DNA of 13,556 nucleotides from Opitutaceae bacterium (GCA_005787865.1 SXZN01000021.1:1-13556); one strand, 5' to 3'; counted from the stretch's first letter, positions 6,551-13,556 are shown. Notes: a model not told the origin generated them from the letters alone. Program-made: numbers and translations.

Positions 6551-7063
6551 ATGAGTGATAACGTAGATCACCTACAAATTTATGGCCCGATAAGAGCTCA
6601 AGCTCTGGCTAGCTTTAATGCACGGCTAGCGAGCTGGGGAATTTTTGCGCCCGCGACCGAGCCTTTGCTTGAGGATTTTGGCACCAATGATTTTTACCGC
6701 ACCGGCCTGACAGAATTGTGGATCACCAACCAAATCGCCGCCGGCTACTGCGGAAAATATCTCTTCGTTTTCGCCGACCAAACCTGCCCGCGCCATTATC
6801 ATAAAATTAAGCATGAAACTTTTTTTGTGCTCCAAGGGACAATACGCGTGAGCCTTGCGAACCAGGAACGGGTGCTGCCTGCTGGCGAGACTATCGCCAT
6901 TGCTCCGCGGCAGATTCACTCATTCACGGGCCTCGGGGACGCCCTGCTCTTAGAATTATCTATGCCCTGCCACGTTGAGGATAATTATTTCACCGACCCG
7001 TTAATTCACGATTGGCATCAAGCGATTGTGGCCAAGCTCGCTTCCGTTTCAACGGAAAGCTAA
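6551..7063 (+). CDS. Cupin protein, D-lyxose/sugar isomerase-like
   Basis: A single-domain cupin of 170 aa. The first cupin motif is HYHKIKHETFFVLQG (82-96), giving metal ligands His82, His84 and Glu89. The second motif supplies His123 (PRQIHSFTG). The flanks ELWITNQIAAGYCGKYL (55-71) and PCHVEDNYFTDPLI (139-152) resemble the D-lyxose isomerase (YdaE-type) family, which interconverts aldose and ketose sugars such as D-lyxose/D-xylulose or D-mannose/D-fructose. It lacks the longer insert found inside the first motif of Bacillus YdaE, so the substrate is uncertain. It lies 27 nt downstream of the FAH-family gene, and the pair could act on one sugar-derived compound, which is inference. A strong hairpin lies just past its stop. 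Confidence 0.8.
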   Translation: MSDNVDHLQIYGPIRAQALASFNARLASWGIFAPATEPLLEDFGTNDFYRTGLTELWITNQIAAGYCGKYLFVFADQTCPRHYHKIKHETFFVLQGTIRVSLANQERVLPAGETIAIAPRQIHSFTGLGDALLLELSMPCHVEDNYFTDPLIHDWHQAIVAKLASVSTES

Positions 7064-7078
7064 TCGAGGCCCAATTGT

Positions 7079-7096
7079 CCCGCCGAACTCGGCGGG
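7079..7096. terminator. Hairpin between convergent cupin and purN genes (putative bidirectional terminator)
   Basis: CCCGCCG (7079-7085) pairs perfectly with CGGCGGG (7090-7096) around an AACT loop. It sits 15 nt after the cupin stop and 21 nt after the purN stop on the other strand, the expected place for a shared terminator. No U-tract follows in either direction, so it may slow polymerase or stabilise 3' ends rather than terminate alone. Confidence 0.5.
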
Positions 7097-7117
7097 GGCT
7101 CAACATCCCGCAAGGGG

Positions 7118-7696
7118 TCAACGCATTCCGCGGCTTAAACGCGCAATCACTGCGGGCAACAATGCATGTTCGGCGGCGTGAATTTTATTCGCCAATGAGT
7201 CGAACGTTTCGTCGAGCGCGATCTCGACTTTTGCCTGATCGATAATGGGACCACCATCCACCTCAGCGGACACACCGTGCACGGTGCAACCCGTCACCTT
7301 AACCCCGCTGCGTAGGGCCTGCCCAATGCCATCAAGCCCAGGGAAATTTGGCAATAAACTCGGATGCAGATTAATAATCTTGCCGGAAAAGGCTGCGAGG
7401 AATTTTGGCTTAATCACCCGCATGAAACCCGCGAGCACCACCAAATCAGGCTGAGCCGAGTGCACCGCAGCGATAAAGCGATCTTCCCCCACCCCTTCCA
7501 ATTTAGTACGAAATGGCGCTGGATCGATGTACTCAGTCGGTACACCAAACCGCGACCCCAGCGCTAAAATTCCCGCGCCTATTTGGTCCGACAAAATCTT
7601 CACCACGTGAGCATGCCCCAATTCACCAGCCTGCTGGGCCAGCAGAATCGCCTCAGCGTTACTGCCGCGACCGGAACCTAAAATAACCACGCGCAT
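7118..7696 (-). CDS. purN: Phosphoribosylglycinamide formyltransferase (GAR transformylase)
   Basis: PurN transfers the formyl group of 10-formyltetrahydrofolate to glycinamide ribonucleotide in de novo purine synthesis (cytoplasm). Its 192 aa are slightly shorter than E. coli PurN (212). The N-terminal phosphate-binding loop is GSGRGSNAEAI (7-17). The catalytic signature INLHPSLLP (108-116) provides Asn109 and His111, and VDGGPII (146-152) gives the third catalytic residue, Asp147. The ATG lies 8 nt after the dnaJ stop on the same strand, so purN is probably the last gene of a grpE-dnaJ-purN operon. That is an unusual partner for heat-shock co-chaperones. No Shine-Dalgarno site is visible. 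The gene appears complete. Confidence 0.96.
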   Translation of the reverse strand: MRVVILGSGRGSNAEAILLAQQAGELGHAHVVKILSDQIGAGILALGSRFGVPTEYIDPAPFRTKLEGVGEDRFIAAVHSAQPDLVVLAGFMRVIKPKFLAAFSGKIINLHPSLLPNFPGLDGIGQALRSGVKVTGCTVHGVSAEVDGGPIIDQAKVEIALDETFDSLANKIHAAEHALLPAVIARLSRGMR

Positions 7697-7704
7697 GATT
7701 TAGA

Positions 7705-8856
7705 TCAAAAGAACTTTTTTGCTTTATCAAAAAAACTTTTAGCGAGGGGCTCTTCCTGATCACCACTCACTCGCGCAAATTCTTCGAGAAATTTCTTTTG
7801 CTCTGCGCTGAGATGCGTCGGCACCTCCACCTGGACGCGAATCAACTGATCCCCGTGCGCATTGCCGCGCAAGTGCGGCAGACCTCGTCCCTTCAAGCGG
7901 AAAGTAGTCCCCGACTGGGTCCCGCCGGGGATTTTAAGCGCCGCCTTACCTTGCAATGTGGGGACATGAATACTGCCACCAAGCGTCGCGAGCGTGAACT
8001 TGATGGGAATTTCGCAGAAGAGGTCGTCACCTTGCCGCTCGAACACTTCATGATCTTTGACATGCACAACGATGTAGAGATCGCCGGCCTCGCCCCCCAT
8101 GGTCCCGGCTTCGCCGTTGCCAGAGGAGCGCAATTTATTTCCTGTATCCACTCCCGGAGGAATTTTGACATTAATTTTGGCGGTCTCATTAACCCGCCCA
8201 TCACCGCTGCATTTGGCGCAAACTTTCTCAAAACGATGGCCCGAACCATGGCAAGTAGGACACGCTTGCCGAACATGAAAGAAACCCCGAGAAGTGGTCA
8301 CTTGACCAGCGCCCCGACAAGTATGGCAAGTCGCACGCTTCGAGCCTGGCTCGGCGCCGTTACCGTGGCAGTGCCCGCATGGCCCAAGCTTGCGAAAGGA
8401 AATTTCTTTTTCGCTCCCGTGCGCCGCCTCTTCGAGGCTAATTTCAAGATCGTAACGCAAGTCCGCCCCGCGACCGGCCCCGCCACTTTGGCCGCCGCCG
8501 CCCCCAAAGAACTCTTCGAAGATACCGCCGCCGCCGCCACCTTGCTGGCCGAAAACTTCGCGAAACATATCGGATGGATCATGAAAACCACCGCCGCTAG
8601 GGCCACGCTGACCGCCCCCTTGTTGGAACGCCGCATGACCGTAACGATCATAGGCCGCCCGTTTATCGGTGTCTTTTAACACTTCGTAAGCTTCGGAAAC
8701 TTTTTTAAACATTTCCTCGGCCTCTTTATTGCCGGGATTTTTATCCGGATGAAATTGAACCGCCTTTTTGCGATAGGCTTTCTTTAAATCCTCCTCAGTC
8801 GAGCCCTTGGCCGCACCGAGCAGATCGTAGTAATCTTGTTTGTTTCCAGTAGCCAT
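7705..8856 (-). CDS. dnaJ: Chaperone protein DnaJ (Hsp40)
   Basis: DnaJ delivers unfolded clients to DnaK and stimulates its ATPase. The 383 aa show the full type I layout. A J domain (about 8-74) carries HPD at 36-38. A Gly/Phe-rich region follows (about 78-130), with GFHDPSDMF and a GGGGG run. The zinc-binding domain has four CxxCxGxG repeats at 160-167, 177-184, 199-206 and 213-220. The C-terminal substrate-binding domains begin at about 224. The gene starts 3 nt after the grpE stop and ends 8 nt before purN, so all three are probably cotranscribed. GGGGAGG (complement of 8871-8877) lies 14 nt upstream of the ATG, inside the end of grpE. That is the only strong anti-SD match near any start here, but it is unusually far away. 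Secure. Confidence 0.98.
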   Translation of the reverse strand: MATGNKQDYYDLLGAAKGSTEEDLKKAYRKKAVQFHPDKNPGNKEAEEMFKKVSEAYEVLKDTDKRAAYDRYGHAAFQQGGGQRGPSGGGFHDPSDMFREVFGQQGGGGGGIFEEFFGGGGGQSGGAGRGADLRYDLEISLEEAAHGSEKEISFRKLGPCGHCHGNGAEPGSKRATCHTCRGAGQVTTSRGFFHVRQACPTCHGSGHRFEKVCAKCSGDGRVNETAKINVKIPPGVDTGNKLRSSGNGEAGTMGGEAGDLYIVVHVKDHEVFERQGDDLFCEIPIKFTLATLGGSIHVPTLQGKAALKIPGGTQSGTTFRLKGRGLPHLRGNAHGDQLIRVQVEVPTHLSAEQKKFLEEFARVSGDQEEPLAKSFFDKAKKFF

Positions 8857-8859
8857 GGC

Positions 8860-9405
8860 TTAAACTTTAACCTCCCCAGCAGCCCCGCTGGATACCACCA
8901 CCGAAGCAGGACGCAGCAAACGTCCGTTGAGACTAAAGCCGAGCCGGACTACTTGCGTCACCAATTCTTCGGCAAATTCGGCGCTCGGTTGATGCGAAAT
9001 GCATTCATGGAAATGAGGATCAAATTTCTGACCAGCTGGATTAATCTCTTTCAATCCATGGCGGGCCAGGGTGCTTTTCAACTGCTCCAAGACTAGCACC
9101 AAGCCATCGACGATCGATTTACCTTCTGCTTGCTGGCGAGCCGCCGCGAGCCCTAGGCCAAGATTATCAAGAATGGGAATGACGTCCTCCATCAGTCCAG
9201 CGGTCGCAAATTGGCGCAATTCGTCTTTCTCGCGAATCGTGCGCTTCCTGAAATTCTCCAAATCAGCGGCCGTTCGCGTGAAACGATCATAACTAGCAGC
9301 CGCCTCTTGCTTGGCAGCAATAAGTTGTTCCTCTAGCTTCACAACCGCATCATTCGGTGTAGCTTGGGCAGTATCTTTGGGTTCAGTAGGTGCTGATTCG
9401 TTCAT
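8860..9405 (-). CDS. grpE: DnaK nucleotide exchange factor GrpE
   Basis: GrpE releases ADP from DnaK, resetting the DnaK-DnaJ chaperone cycle; it acts as a cytoplasmic dimer and thermosensor. The 181 aa comprise a polar disordered start (1-20), a long helix with heptad character (about 22-85, including YDRFTRTAADLENFRKR at 39-55), and the C-terminal beta domain. That domain carries the family signature from FDPHFHECI (128-136) to RLLRPASVVV (162-171). It is the first gene of the grpE-dnaJ-purN cluster. dnaK is not adjacent, and neither an hrcA gene nor a CIRCE-type operator was seen. A near-consensus sigma-70 promoter ends only 11 nt before the ATG, leaving almost no leader and no Shine-Dalgarno site. 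Secure identification. Confidence 0.97.
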   Translation of the reverse strand: MNESAPTEPKDTAQATPNDAVVKLEEQLIAAKQEAAASYDRFTRTAADLENFRKRTIREKDELRQFATAGLMEDVIPILDNLGLGLAAARQQAEGKSIVDGLVLVLEQLKSTLARHGLKEINPAGQKFDPHFHECISHQPSAEFAEELVTQVVRLGFSLNGRLLRPASVVVSSGAAGEVKV

Positions 9406-9416
9406 GAGGAAAGTGA

Positions 9417-9444
9417 ATTATAGCTGAAGGCGGCCGCTAATCAA
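9417..9444 (-). promoter_or_regulatory. Sigma-70-type promoter for grpE-dnaJ-purN
   Basis: On the minus strand, TTGATT (9444-9439) is followed by a 16-bp spacer and a perfect TATAAT (9422-9417). The grpE ATG begins 11 nt downstream, so initiation at the usual 6-8 nt after the -10 would leave about 3-5 nt of 5' leader. The box is a general housekeeping type; no heat-shock sigma-32-like element was recognised. This is the best promoter match in the window. Confidence 0.65.
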
Positions 9445-9483
9445 GCGAGTCTCGCGATCGGCATGATTTTTCTTTGATTGAAG

Positions 9484-9504
9484 CGAGCCCCTTAGCGGGG
9501 CTCG
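9484..9504. terminator. GC-rich hairpin downstream of manA (putative terminator)
   Basis: CGAGCCCC (9484-9491) pairs perfectly with GGGGCTCG (9497-9504) around the loop TTAGC. It lies about 50 nt past the manA stop and upstream of the grpE promoter on the same strand, where a terminator separating the two units would be expected. On the minus strand it is followed by CTTCAATCAAAG rather than a U-tract, so it is not a textbook intrinsic terminator. Confidence 0.55.
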
Positions 9505-9554
9505 GGTAGGCGGTAGGCCTTTAATGATGATGAGACTTAAGCTACCCAGCACGG

Positions 9555-10499
9555 TCAGGGGTGCGAAAAATCTTCCGTCACTAACAACATCGCCGCGGCT
9601 GTCGCGGTAAAAGAGGCCTGGGCTGCATAGGGCAGCAAAATATTATCGCCGAGTTGCAGGAGCGTATCACCGGAAGATAACTCGCCACCGACCACGGATA
9701 AAATTCGCGCCTGCTCAGATCCGGCAAAGGCCACTGATTCTCCGGCCCGCAAATTTAGACGCCGAATGGTAAATTCACGACACTGCGCCAACTGGCCGTC
9801 ACCGCGCTTTAATGGCGGCAGCATCGTTGTATTGGCACTGAGACATTCCAGCGATTCCCTAAGATGCAAAGCGCGCGGCCTGCCATCCAGACCTTGCCGG
9901 CCCCAATCATAGACTCGATAGGTAGTATCGGAATTCTGCTGAATCTCTAAAATCACATTGCCAGCATCAATCGCGTGCATCGTGCCGCTAGGAATCAGCA
10001 AGGAATCACCCGCCCTCACGGGCCAGCGATCAAGACATTGATCGACCTTACCGGCGCTGATTGCCCTTTCAAAATCAGCTCGGGTGACCCCGGCCCGGAG
10101 ACCCGCGTAGACTGCTGCCCCCGGATCGGTTCGCGCGATATACCAATTCTCTGTTTTTGGTTCACCACCGAGCTGAGCGGCGATCGCGGCGGGGGGATGG
10201 ACCTGTACGCTCAGGCGATCACGACAATCGAGCCATTTGACTAAGATGGGGAATGGTCGCTCAGGCGACCAAGCTGGCCCCATAATCTTTTCCGTAAATT
10301 CGCACATTACGTTGTGCAACGAACGACCCGCCCATGGACCATTAATAATGACTGATTGAGCCTCTGACCGGTCAACGATTTCCCAGCTTTCGCCAATGGG
10401 CGCGGCGCCCAATAATTTTCGCCCAAGAAAAGATTCGATCAGGCGTCCACCCCAGACGCGTTCCTGGTAAATCGGCTTAAATTGAAGAAATGGCGTCAT
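9555..10499 (-). CDS. manA: Mannose-6-phosphate isomerase, class I
   Basis: The enzyme interconverts mannose 6-phosphate and fructose 6-phosphate, linking glycolysis to GDP-mannose and surface sugars. The 314 aa match the short, Bacillus-type ManA (about 315 aa). The N-terminal signature VWGGRLIESF (15-24) and GESWEIVD (36-43) are present. The zinc ligands are Gln99 and His101 in SVQVHP, Glu117 in KTENWY and His175 in SGTMHAI. The catalytic arginine lies in SDTTYRVYDWGR (190-201; Arg195). A C-terminal cupin-like half completes the fold. It is divergent from ftsK across a short intergenic region and separated from grpE by a hairpin and a promoter, so it is probably a single-gene unit. No Shine-Dalgarno site is seen. 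Secure. Confidence 0.96.
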   Translation of the reverse strand: MTPFLQFKPIYQERVWGGRLIESFLGRKLLGAAPIGESWEIVDRSEAQSVIINGPWAGRSLHNVMCEFTEKIMGPAWSPERPFPILVKWLDCRDRLSVQVHPPAAIAAQLGGEPKTENWYIARTDPGAAVYAGLRAGVTRADFERAISAGKVDQCLDRWPVRAGDSLLIPSGTMHAIDAGNVILEIQQNSDTTYRVYDWGRQGLDGRPRALHLRESLECLSANTTMLPPLKRGDGQLAQCREFTIRRLNLRAGESVAFAGSEQARILSVVGGELSSGDTLLQLGDNILLPYAAQASFTATAAAMLLVTEDFSHP

Positions 10500-10536
10500 C
10501 GTTGTTTGTAAGTGGCTTGCGCAGATGTCGGCAGGG

Positions 10537-10573
10537 ATTTTACATTGACCCTCTGACCCGATAGACCTGCTAT
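10537..10573. promoter_or_regulatory. Candidate divergent promoters between manA and ftsK
   Basis: Toward ftsK (+), TTGACC (10545-10550) is followed after 17 bp by a weak -10, TGCTAT (10568-10573). This would start transcription near 10580, just before the ATG at 10590. Toward manA (-), TAAAAT (10542-10537) matches five of six -10 bases but has no good -35. The two elements abut, so the promoters may interfere. Both calls rest on short matches only. Confidence 0.3.
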
Positions 10574-10589
10574 TTCATTGATTACACAA

Positions 10590-13040
10590 ATGCCCAAAGC
10601 GGAGAGATCAAATCCAAAGGATAAGGACAAAACGTCATTCGAAGGCCCGCGGCATCGCCCGCAATGGCTGGCGGCATTTACATGCCTAGTCTTTGGGCTT
10701 CTCCTAGCTGTCGCGCTGATTGATTTTGAGCCCGCCCAAAGCATCCAAAACACGACTAATCCCACGAGCATTAACCTCGTCGGCGTCATCGGGGCGGAAT
10801 TCTCTTGGTGGATTTATCATTTACTGGGCGTCTCGACCTGGCTGCTTCCGATTTTTCTACTATGGATGGCGTCAATCTATCTGCGCAGCGCCCGTAGCTT
10901 AGCCACGACTCGACTGCTTGCGATGCTCTGCTGCATTGCCGCCTTTGCCCCACTCATGGCGATGCAGGATACTTTTTTCACCAATAAGTTAATCTTTACT
11001 GCTGGGCCGGGGGGCGTGCTTGGTCGATTAATTTATCAAGATGTATTAAAAGACAGTCTCGGGGTCTTTGGTTCCCTGCTGATTCTGGGTACCGTTTATT
11101 TTCTAGGAATGTTATTTATCTTCACCCGTGATATCGCCGCGGAGTTTGCGCGCTTAATCAATCATTTCACGGAGTGGCGCCAACAGCGGGCGGCGCTTCG
11201 AGCGGCCCAGGCTGATGAATTCCGTCAGCAACGCGCCGCTGCTGCTCAAGAAAAAAATGCGGCCGCCGCGGCCGCCCTCAGCCCAGCTACGCCTCCCCCA
11301 GCCTTATCGATTAGCCCTTTGAAAAAAGTTGCGGCCTCAAAGGCAGAAGCTCCGGCGGCAGAAGCCAGCAAGGTGATCGCCCCGCCGCCTTTCCCCAAGC
11401 CTACAGCCAAGGCAGCCGCCCCGGCTAGTGAACCCCAGGATTTGGCTCGAGCCATGGCCGGCAAGATTGCCCTCAATATTGTAAAATTGGAGGAGACGAA
11501 AAAAGCTAAAATCACTCTTCCGCAAAGTGATGATAAGGGCTATGTATTCCCGCCGGTTAAGTTGCTCCGCGAGCAGGTCAAAACGGAAGGGCTTAATAGC
11601 GAAGAGGAGCACCAGCAGAATGCGGCCAATCTTTTGCGCATTTTGAGCGAATTTGGCGTCGAAGTAACTCTTGGGCAAATTCACGTCGGGCCGGTTATTA
11701 CCTGCTATGAAGTAGTCCCTGCCGCCGGCGTGCGGGTTGAAAAAATTTCTGGCTTAGATAAAAACATTGCGCTGGGAATGCGCGCGCAATCGGTACGCAT
11801 TCTCGCCCCGATTCCCGGCAAGGCGGCCGTGGGGGTCGAAGTCCCTAATCAAAAATCAACCCCCGTCGGCTTGCGCGAGATTATCGAAAGTGAAGACTGG
11901 AGCGGGGCCAAGGCTGAGTTGCCGATCGCCTTAGGCAAAGATGTGAGCGGTCGCCCGCTTATCTCCGATCTGACGAAGATGCCGCACTTGCTCATCGCCG
12001 GCGCGACCGGCTCAGGCAAATCGGTCTGCATTAATTCCATCGTCGCCTCCATTCTCTACTCGAAGAGTCCCCAAGATGTGCGTCTGATCATGGTGGACCC
12101 GAAGGTCGTTGAACTAAAAATCTTCAACGCCCTACCGCACATGCTCATTCAAGTTGTGACTGAGCCGAAGAAAGTGCCCGCCGCGCTCAAATGGTTACTC
12201 AGTGAAATGGAAAAGCGTTACCAGATTTTCGCGAAAGCCAACGTGCGTAATATTCTTGGCTTCAATAATCGCAAAAAAGACCCCAAACACGAATTCCAGC
12301 CGACCGAGCAGCAGGCGGAATTAGCCGGGGTAGTCGATGATATTGAGATACCCGACCGCTTGCCCTACATCGTCGCGATTATTGATGAGCTCGCCGACCT
12401 CATGATGGTCGCACCAGCGGAGATTGAGACGAGTATAGCGCGGCTCGCCCAACTCGCGCGCGCGGCGGGGATCCACCTCATCATCGCTACGCAGCGGCCT
12501 TCCGTAAATGTTATCACGGGCGTCATTAAGGCCAATCTCCCCTCGCGCATCGCTTTTCAAGTGGCGTCACAAGTTGATTCGCGGACCATTCTCGATGGCA
12601 AAGGTGCGGAAACGCTCATTGGCCGCGGCGATATGCTCTTTTCCCCGCCCGGTACTTCGCGGATCGTGCGCGCACAAGGCGCGTTGGCCTCGGACGAAGA
12701 GATTCAAGCTATCGTCGATTTTATCAAAAAGAATAACGCCCCGCCCCAATACGTGCAGGCCGTGCAACAGCAAATCGACCGTGATTCGAAAGATGAAGAC
12801 GAGGATGGTAATGGGGAGGATGGCGACCTCGGGGACGATGGGGAACTCTTCGCTCAAGCTTTAGATGTACTCCGCTCGACCCGCCGCGCCTCCACCTCTA
12901 TGCTCCAACGCAAATTACGCATCGGCTATAACCGGGCGGCTCGAGTAATGGAAATCATGGAAGAAAAGGGTATTGTGGGCCCGGAAAACGGCTCCTCCCC
13001 GCGGGAAATCTTGGTCGACCTTGATACCTACCAATCCTGA
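10590..13040 (+). CDS. ftsK: DNA translocase FtsK
   Basis: FtsK is anchored at the division septum and pumps DNA to clear and resolve chromosome ends. From the ATG the protein has 816 aa, close to SpoIIIE (787) and shorter than E. coli FtsK (1329). About four membrane segments lie at 25-45, 70-97, 107-123 and 157-179. A charged Ala/Pro/Gln-rich linker runs from about 195 to 285. The motor domain has Walker A GATGSGKS (471-478) and Walker B IIDELADLMM (597-606). An acidic tract (about 733-751) precedes the C-terminal gamma winged helix (about 754-812), whose RIGYNRAARVMEIMEEKGIV recognition segment is typical. A TTG at 10578 would add four residues; I prefer the ATG because the candidate promoter starts transcription at about the TTG. 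Secure identification. Confidence 0.97.
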   Translation: MPKAERSNPKDKDKTSFEGPRHRPQWLAAFTCLVFGLLLAVALIDFEPAQSIQNTTNPTSINLVGVIGAEFSWWIYHLLGVSTWLLPIFLLWMASIYLRSARSLATTRLLAMLCCIAAFAPLMAMQDTFFTNKLIFTAGPGGVLGRLIYQDVLKDSLGVFGSLLILGTVYFLGMLFIFTRDIAAEFARLINHFTEWRQQRAALRAAQADEFRQQRAAAAQEKNAAAAAALSPATPPPALSISPLKKVAASKAEAPAAEASKVIAPPPFPKPTAKAAAPASEPQDLARAMAGKIALNIVKLEETKKAKITLPQSDDKGYVFPPVKLLREQVKTEGLNSEEEHQQNAANLLRILSEFGVEVTLGQIHVGPVITCYEVVPAAGVRVEKISGLDKNIALGMRAQSVRILAPIPGKAAVGVEVPNQKSTPVGLREIIESEDWSGAKAELPIALGKDVSGRPLISDLTKMPHLLIAGATGSGKSVCINSIVASILYSKSPQDVRLIMVDPKVVELKIFNALPHMLIQVVTEPKKVPAALKWLLSEMEKRYQIFAKANVRNILGFNNRKKDPKHEFQPTEQQAELAGVVDDIEIPDRLPYIVAIIDELADLMMVAPAEIETSIARLAQLARAAGIHLIIATQRPSVNVITGVIKANLPSRIAFQVASQVDSRTILDGKGAETLIGRGDMLFSPPGTSRIVRAQGALASDEEIQAIVDFIKKNNAPPQYVQAVQQQIDRDSKDEDEDGNGEDGDLGDDGELFAQALDVLRSTRRASTSMLQRKLRIGYNRAARVMEIMEEKGIVGPENGSSPREILVDLDTYQS

Positions 13041-13088
13041 ACAACGATTAGCCTTTAAAAAACGGTCAAATCCAGTTTACACAACACT

Positions 13089-13556
13089 ATGCAGACCATC
13101 GGCGAAAGACTTGAGGAAGCGCGTAAACGCAAGGGGATCTCGGTTCGCGAAGCCGCTGAGACCACAAAAATCCGCAGCGACTATTTGCAAAAATTCGAGG
13201 CTAACTCCTTCGATGTTAATTTACCGCCGCTGTACATTCGCGGATTTGTCTCTGCTTACGCTCGCTATCTCGAACTAGATCCCCAGCGCATTGTCAGTGA
13301 CTTAAACACAATCTTAAACAGCGAGGGTAAAGCCGGACGTCGCGATAACCGTGAAGTTTACGGTCGAGTTGATTTCGGTGATAACACTGGCAGCGAAGGC
13401 AAAGCGAACGTCCCGGCCTCGCGCTCAAGCCAAGAACAAGCCCTCCTGCTAAAATTCGGCCTGCTGGGGGGCGGCGCCATCGTAGCAATTATTGCGATTA
13501 TCTTACTCATCAAAGTGCTGTTCCCCAGTGCACCTGTAAAGATCACCCCCCCACCC
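13089..13556 (+). CDS. RodZ-like HTH membrane protein (3' end beyond window)
   Basis: The frame is open to the window edge, giving 156 residues. Residues 3-70 form the HTH_25 (RodZ-type) domain: IGERLEEARKRKGISVREAA, then TTKIRSDYLQKFE and LPPLYIRGFVSAYARYLELD. A polar linker (about 78-118) leads to one membrane segment (about 122-145, GLLGGGAIVAIIAIILLIKV), with the start of a proline-containing outer region at the edge. This cytoplasmic HTH plus single-TM layout is that of RodZ, which links MreB to the membrane in rod-shape maintenance, but the periplasmic domain that would confirm it is not visible. It follows ftsK by 48 nt with no terminator, so they may be cotranscribed. No Shine-Dalgarno site is present. 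Confidence 0.85.
   Translation, partial: MQTIGERLEEARKRKGISVREAAETTKIRSDYLQKFEANSFDVNLPPLYIRGFVSAYARYLELDPQRIVSDLNTILNSEGKAGRRDNREVYGRVDFGDNTGSEGKANVPASRSSQEQALLLKFGLLGGGAIVAIIAIILLIKVLFPSAPVKITPPP

Noticed and set aside
7798..8679. 293-codon open frame on the + strand opposite dnaJ.
   Set aside because: It is the antisense shadow of the GC-rich dnaJ gene; its Ala/Arg/Thr-rich composition mirrors the J-protein codons and there is no domain.
9406..9480. CIRCE (TTAGCACTC-N9-GAGTGCTAA) or sigma-32 promoter upstream of grpE.
   Set aside because: No such inverted repeat or heat-shock box is visible; only the sigma-70-type promoter is supported.
10578..10589. TTG start for ftsK four codons upstream of the ATG.
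   Set aside because: It adds no conserved residues and lies at or before the transcription start predicted from the candidate promoter.
1..13556. CRISPR arrays, transposases, integrases, toxin-antitoxin or phage defence genes.
   Set aside because: None seen on either strand. All well-supported ORFs are housekeeping or metabolic families.

Overview
This 13.6 kb window is bacterial chromosome, mostly housekeeping genes packed tightly on both strands. Every well-conserved protein is intact, and nothing in it looks like phage, transposon, CRISPR or a toxin system. Moderate GC, a gamma-domain FtsK followed by a RodZ-like HTH membrane protein, and an almost complete lack of Shine-Dalgarno sites would fit a Gram-negative lineage such as Verrucomicrobiota (Opitutae-like). 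That assignment is a guess from general features, not a database result.

Layout: 1-834 is an AT-rich stretch with no convincing gene but with repeats and a dyad that may be cis-regulatory. Next, on the + strand, come accB (TTG start) and accC, the biotin carboxyl carrier and biotin carboxylase of acetyl-CoA carboxylase. A nested inverted repeat separates them from a GT-C-like membrane protein and, 4 nt later, a CpcT/CpeT-family protein with a signal peptide. The - strand prmA (ribosomal protein L11 methyltransferase) converges on the CpcT/CpeT gene and overlaps it by 17 bp. A 254-bp gap upstream of prmA holds a doubtful 62-codon ORF. A + strand pair follows: a fumarylacetoacetate-hydrolase-family enzyme and a D-lyxose-isomerase-like cupin.

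From 7118 to 10499 everything is on the - strand. grpE-dnaJ-purN form an apparent operon driven by a near-consensus sigma-70 promoter only 11 nt from the grpE ATG, so its mRNA may be almost leaderless. manA (class I mannose-6-phosphate isomerase) lies upstream of grpE, behind a strong hairpin. The divergent ftsK (DNA translocase) and a RodZ-like gene cut by the window edge close the region on the + strand.

How the genes relate: AccB and AccC are partners in the first step of fatty acid synthesis. GrpE and DnaJ are DnaK co-chaperones (dnaK is not here), cotranscribed with purine-synthesis purN. FtsK and the RodZ-like protein both belong to cell division and shape. The FAH/cupin pair and the GT-C/CpcT pair are the least understood parts. 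No clearly novel system was found. The best candidates for follow-up are the secreted CpcT-like protein paired with a GT-C-like protein, the SD-independent and possibly leaderless initiation, and the unexplained region upstream of accB.
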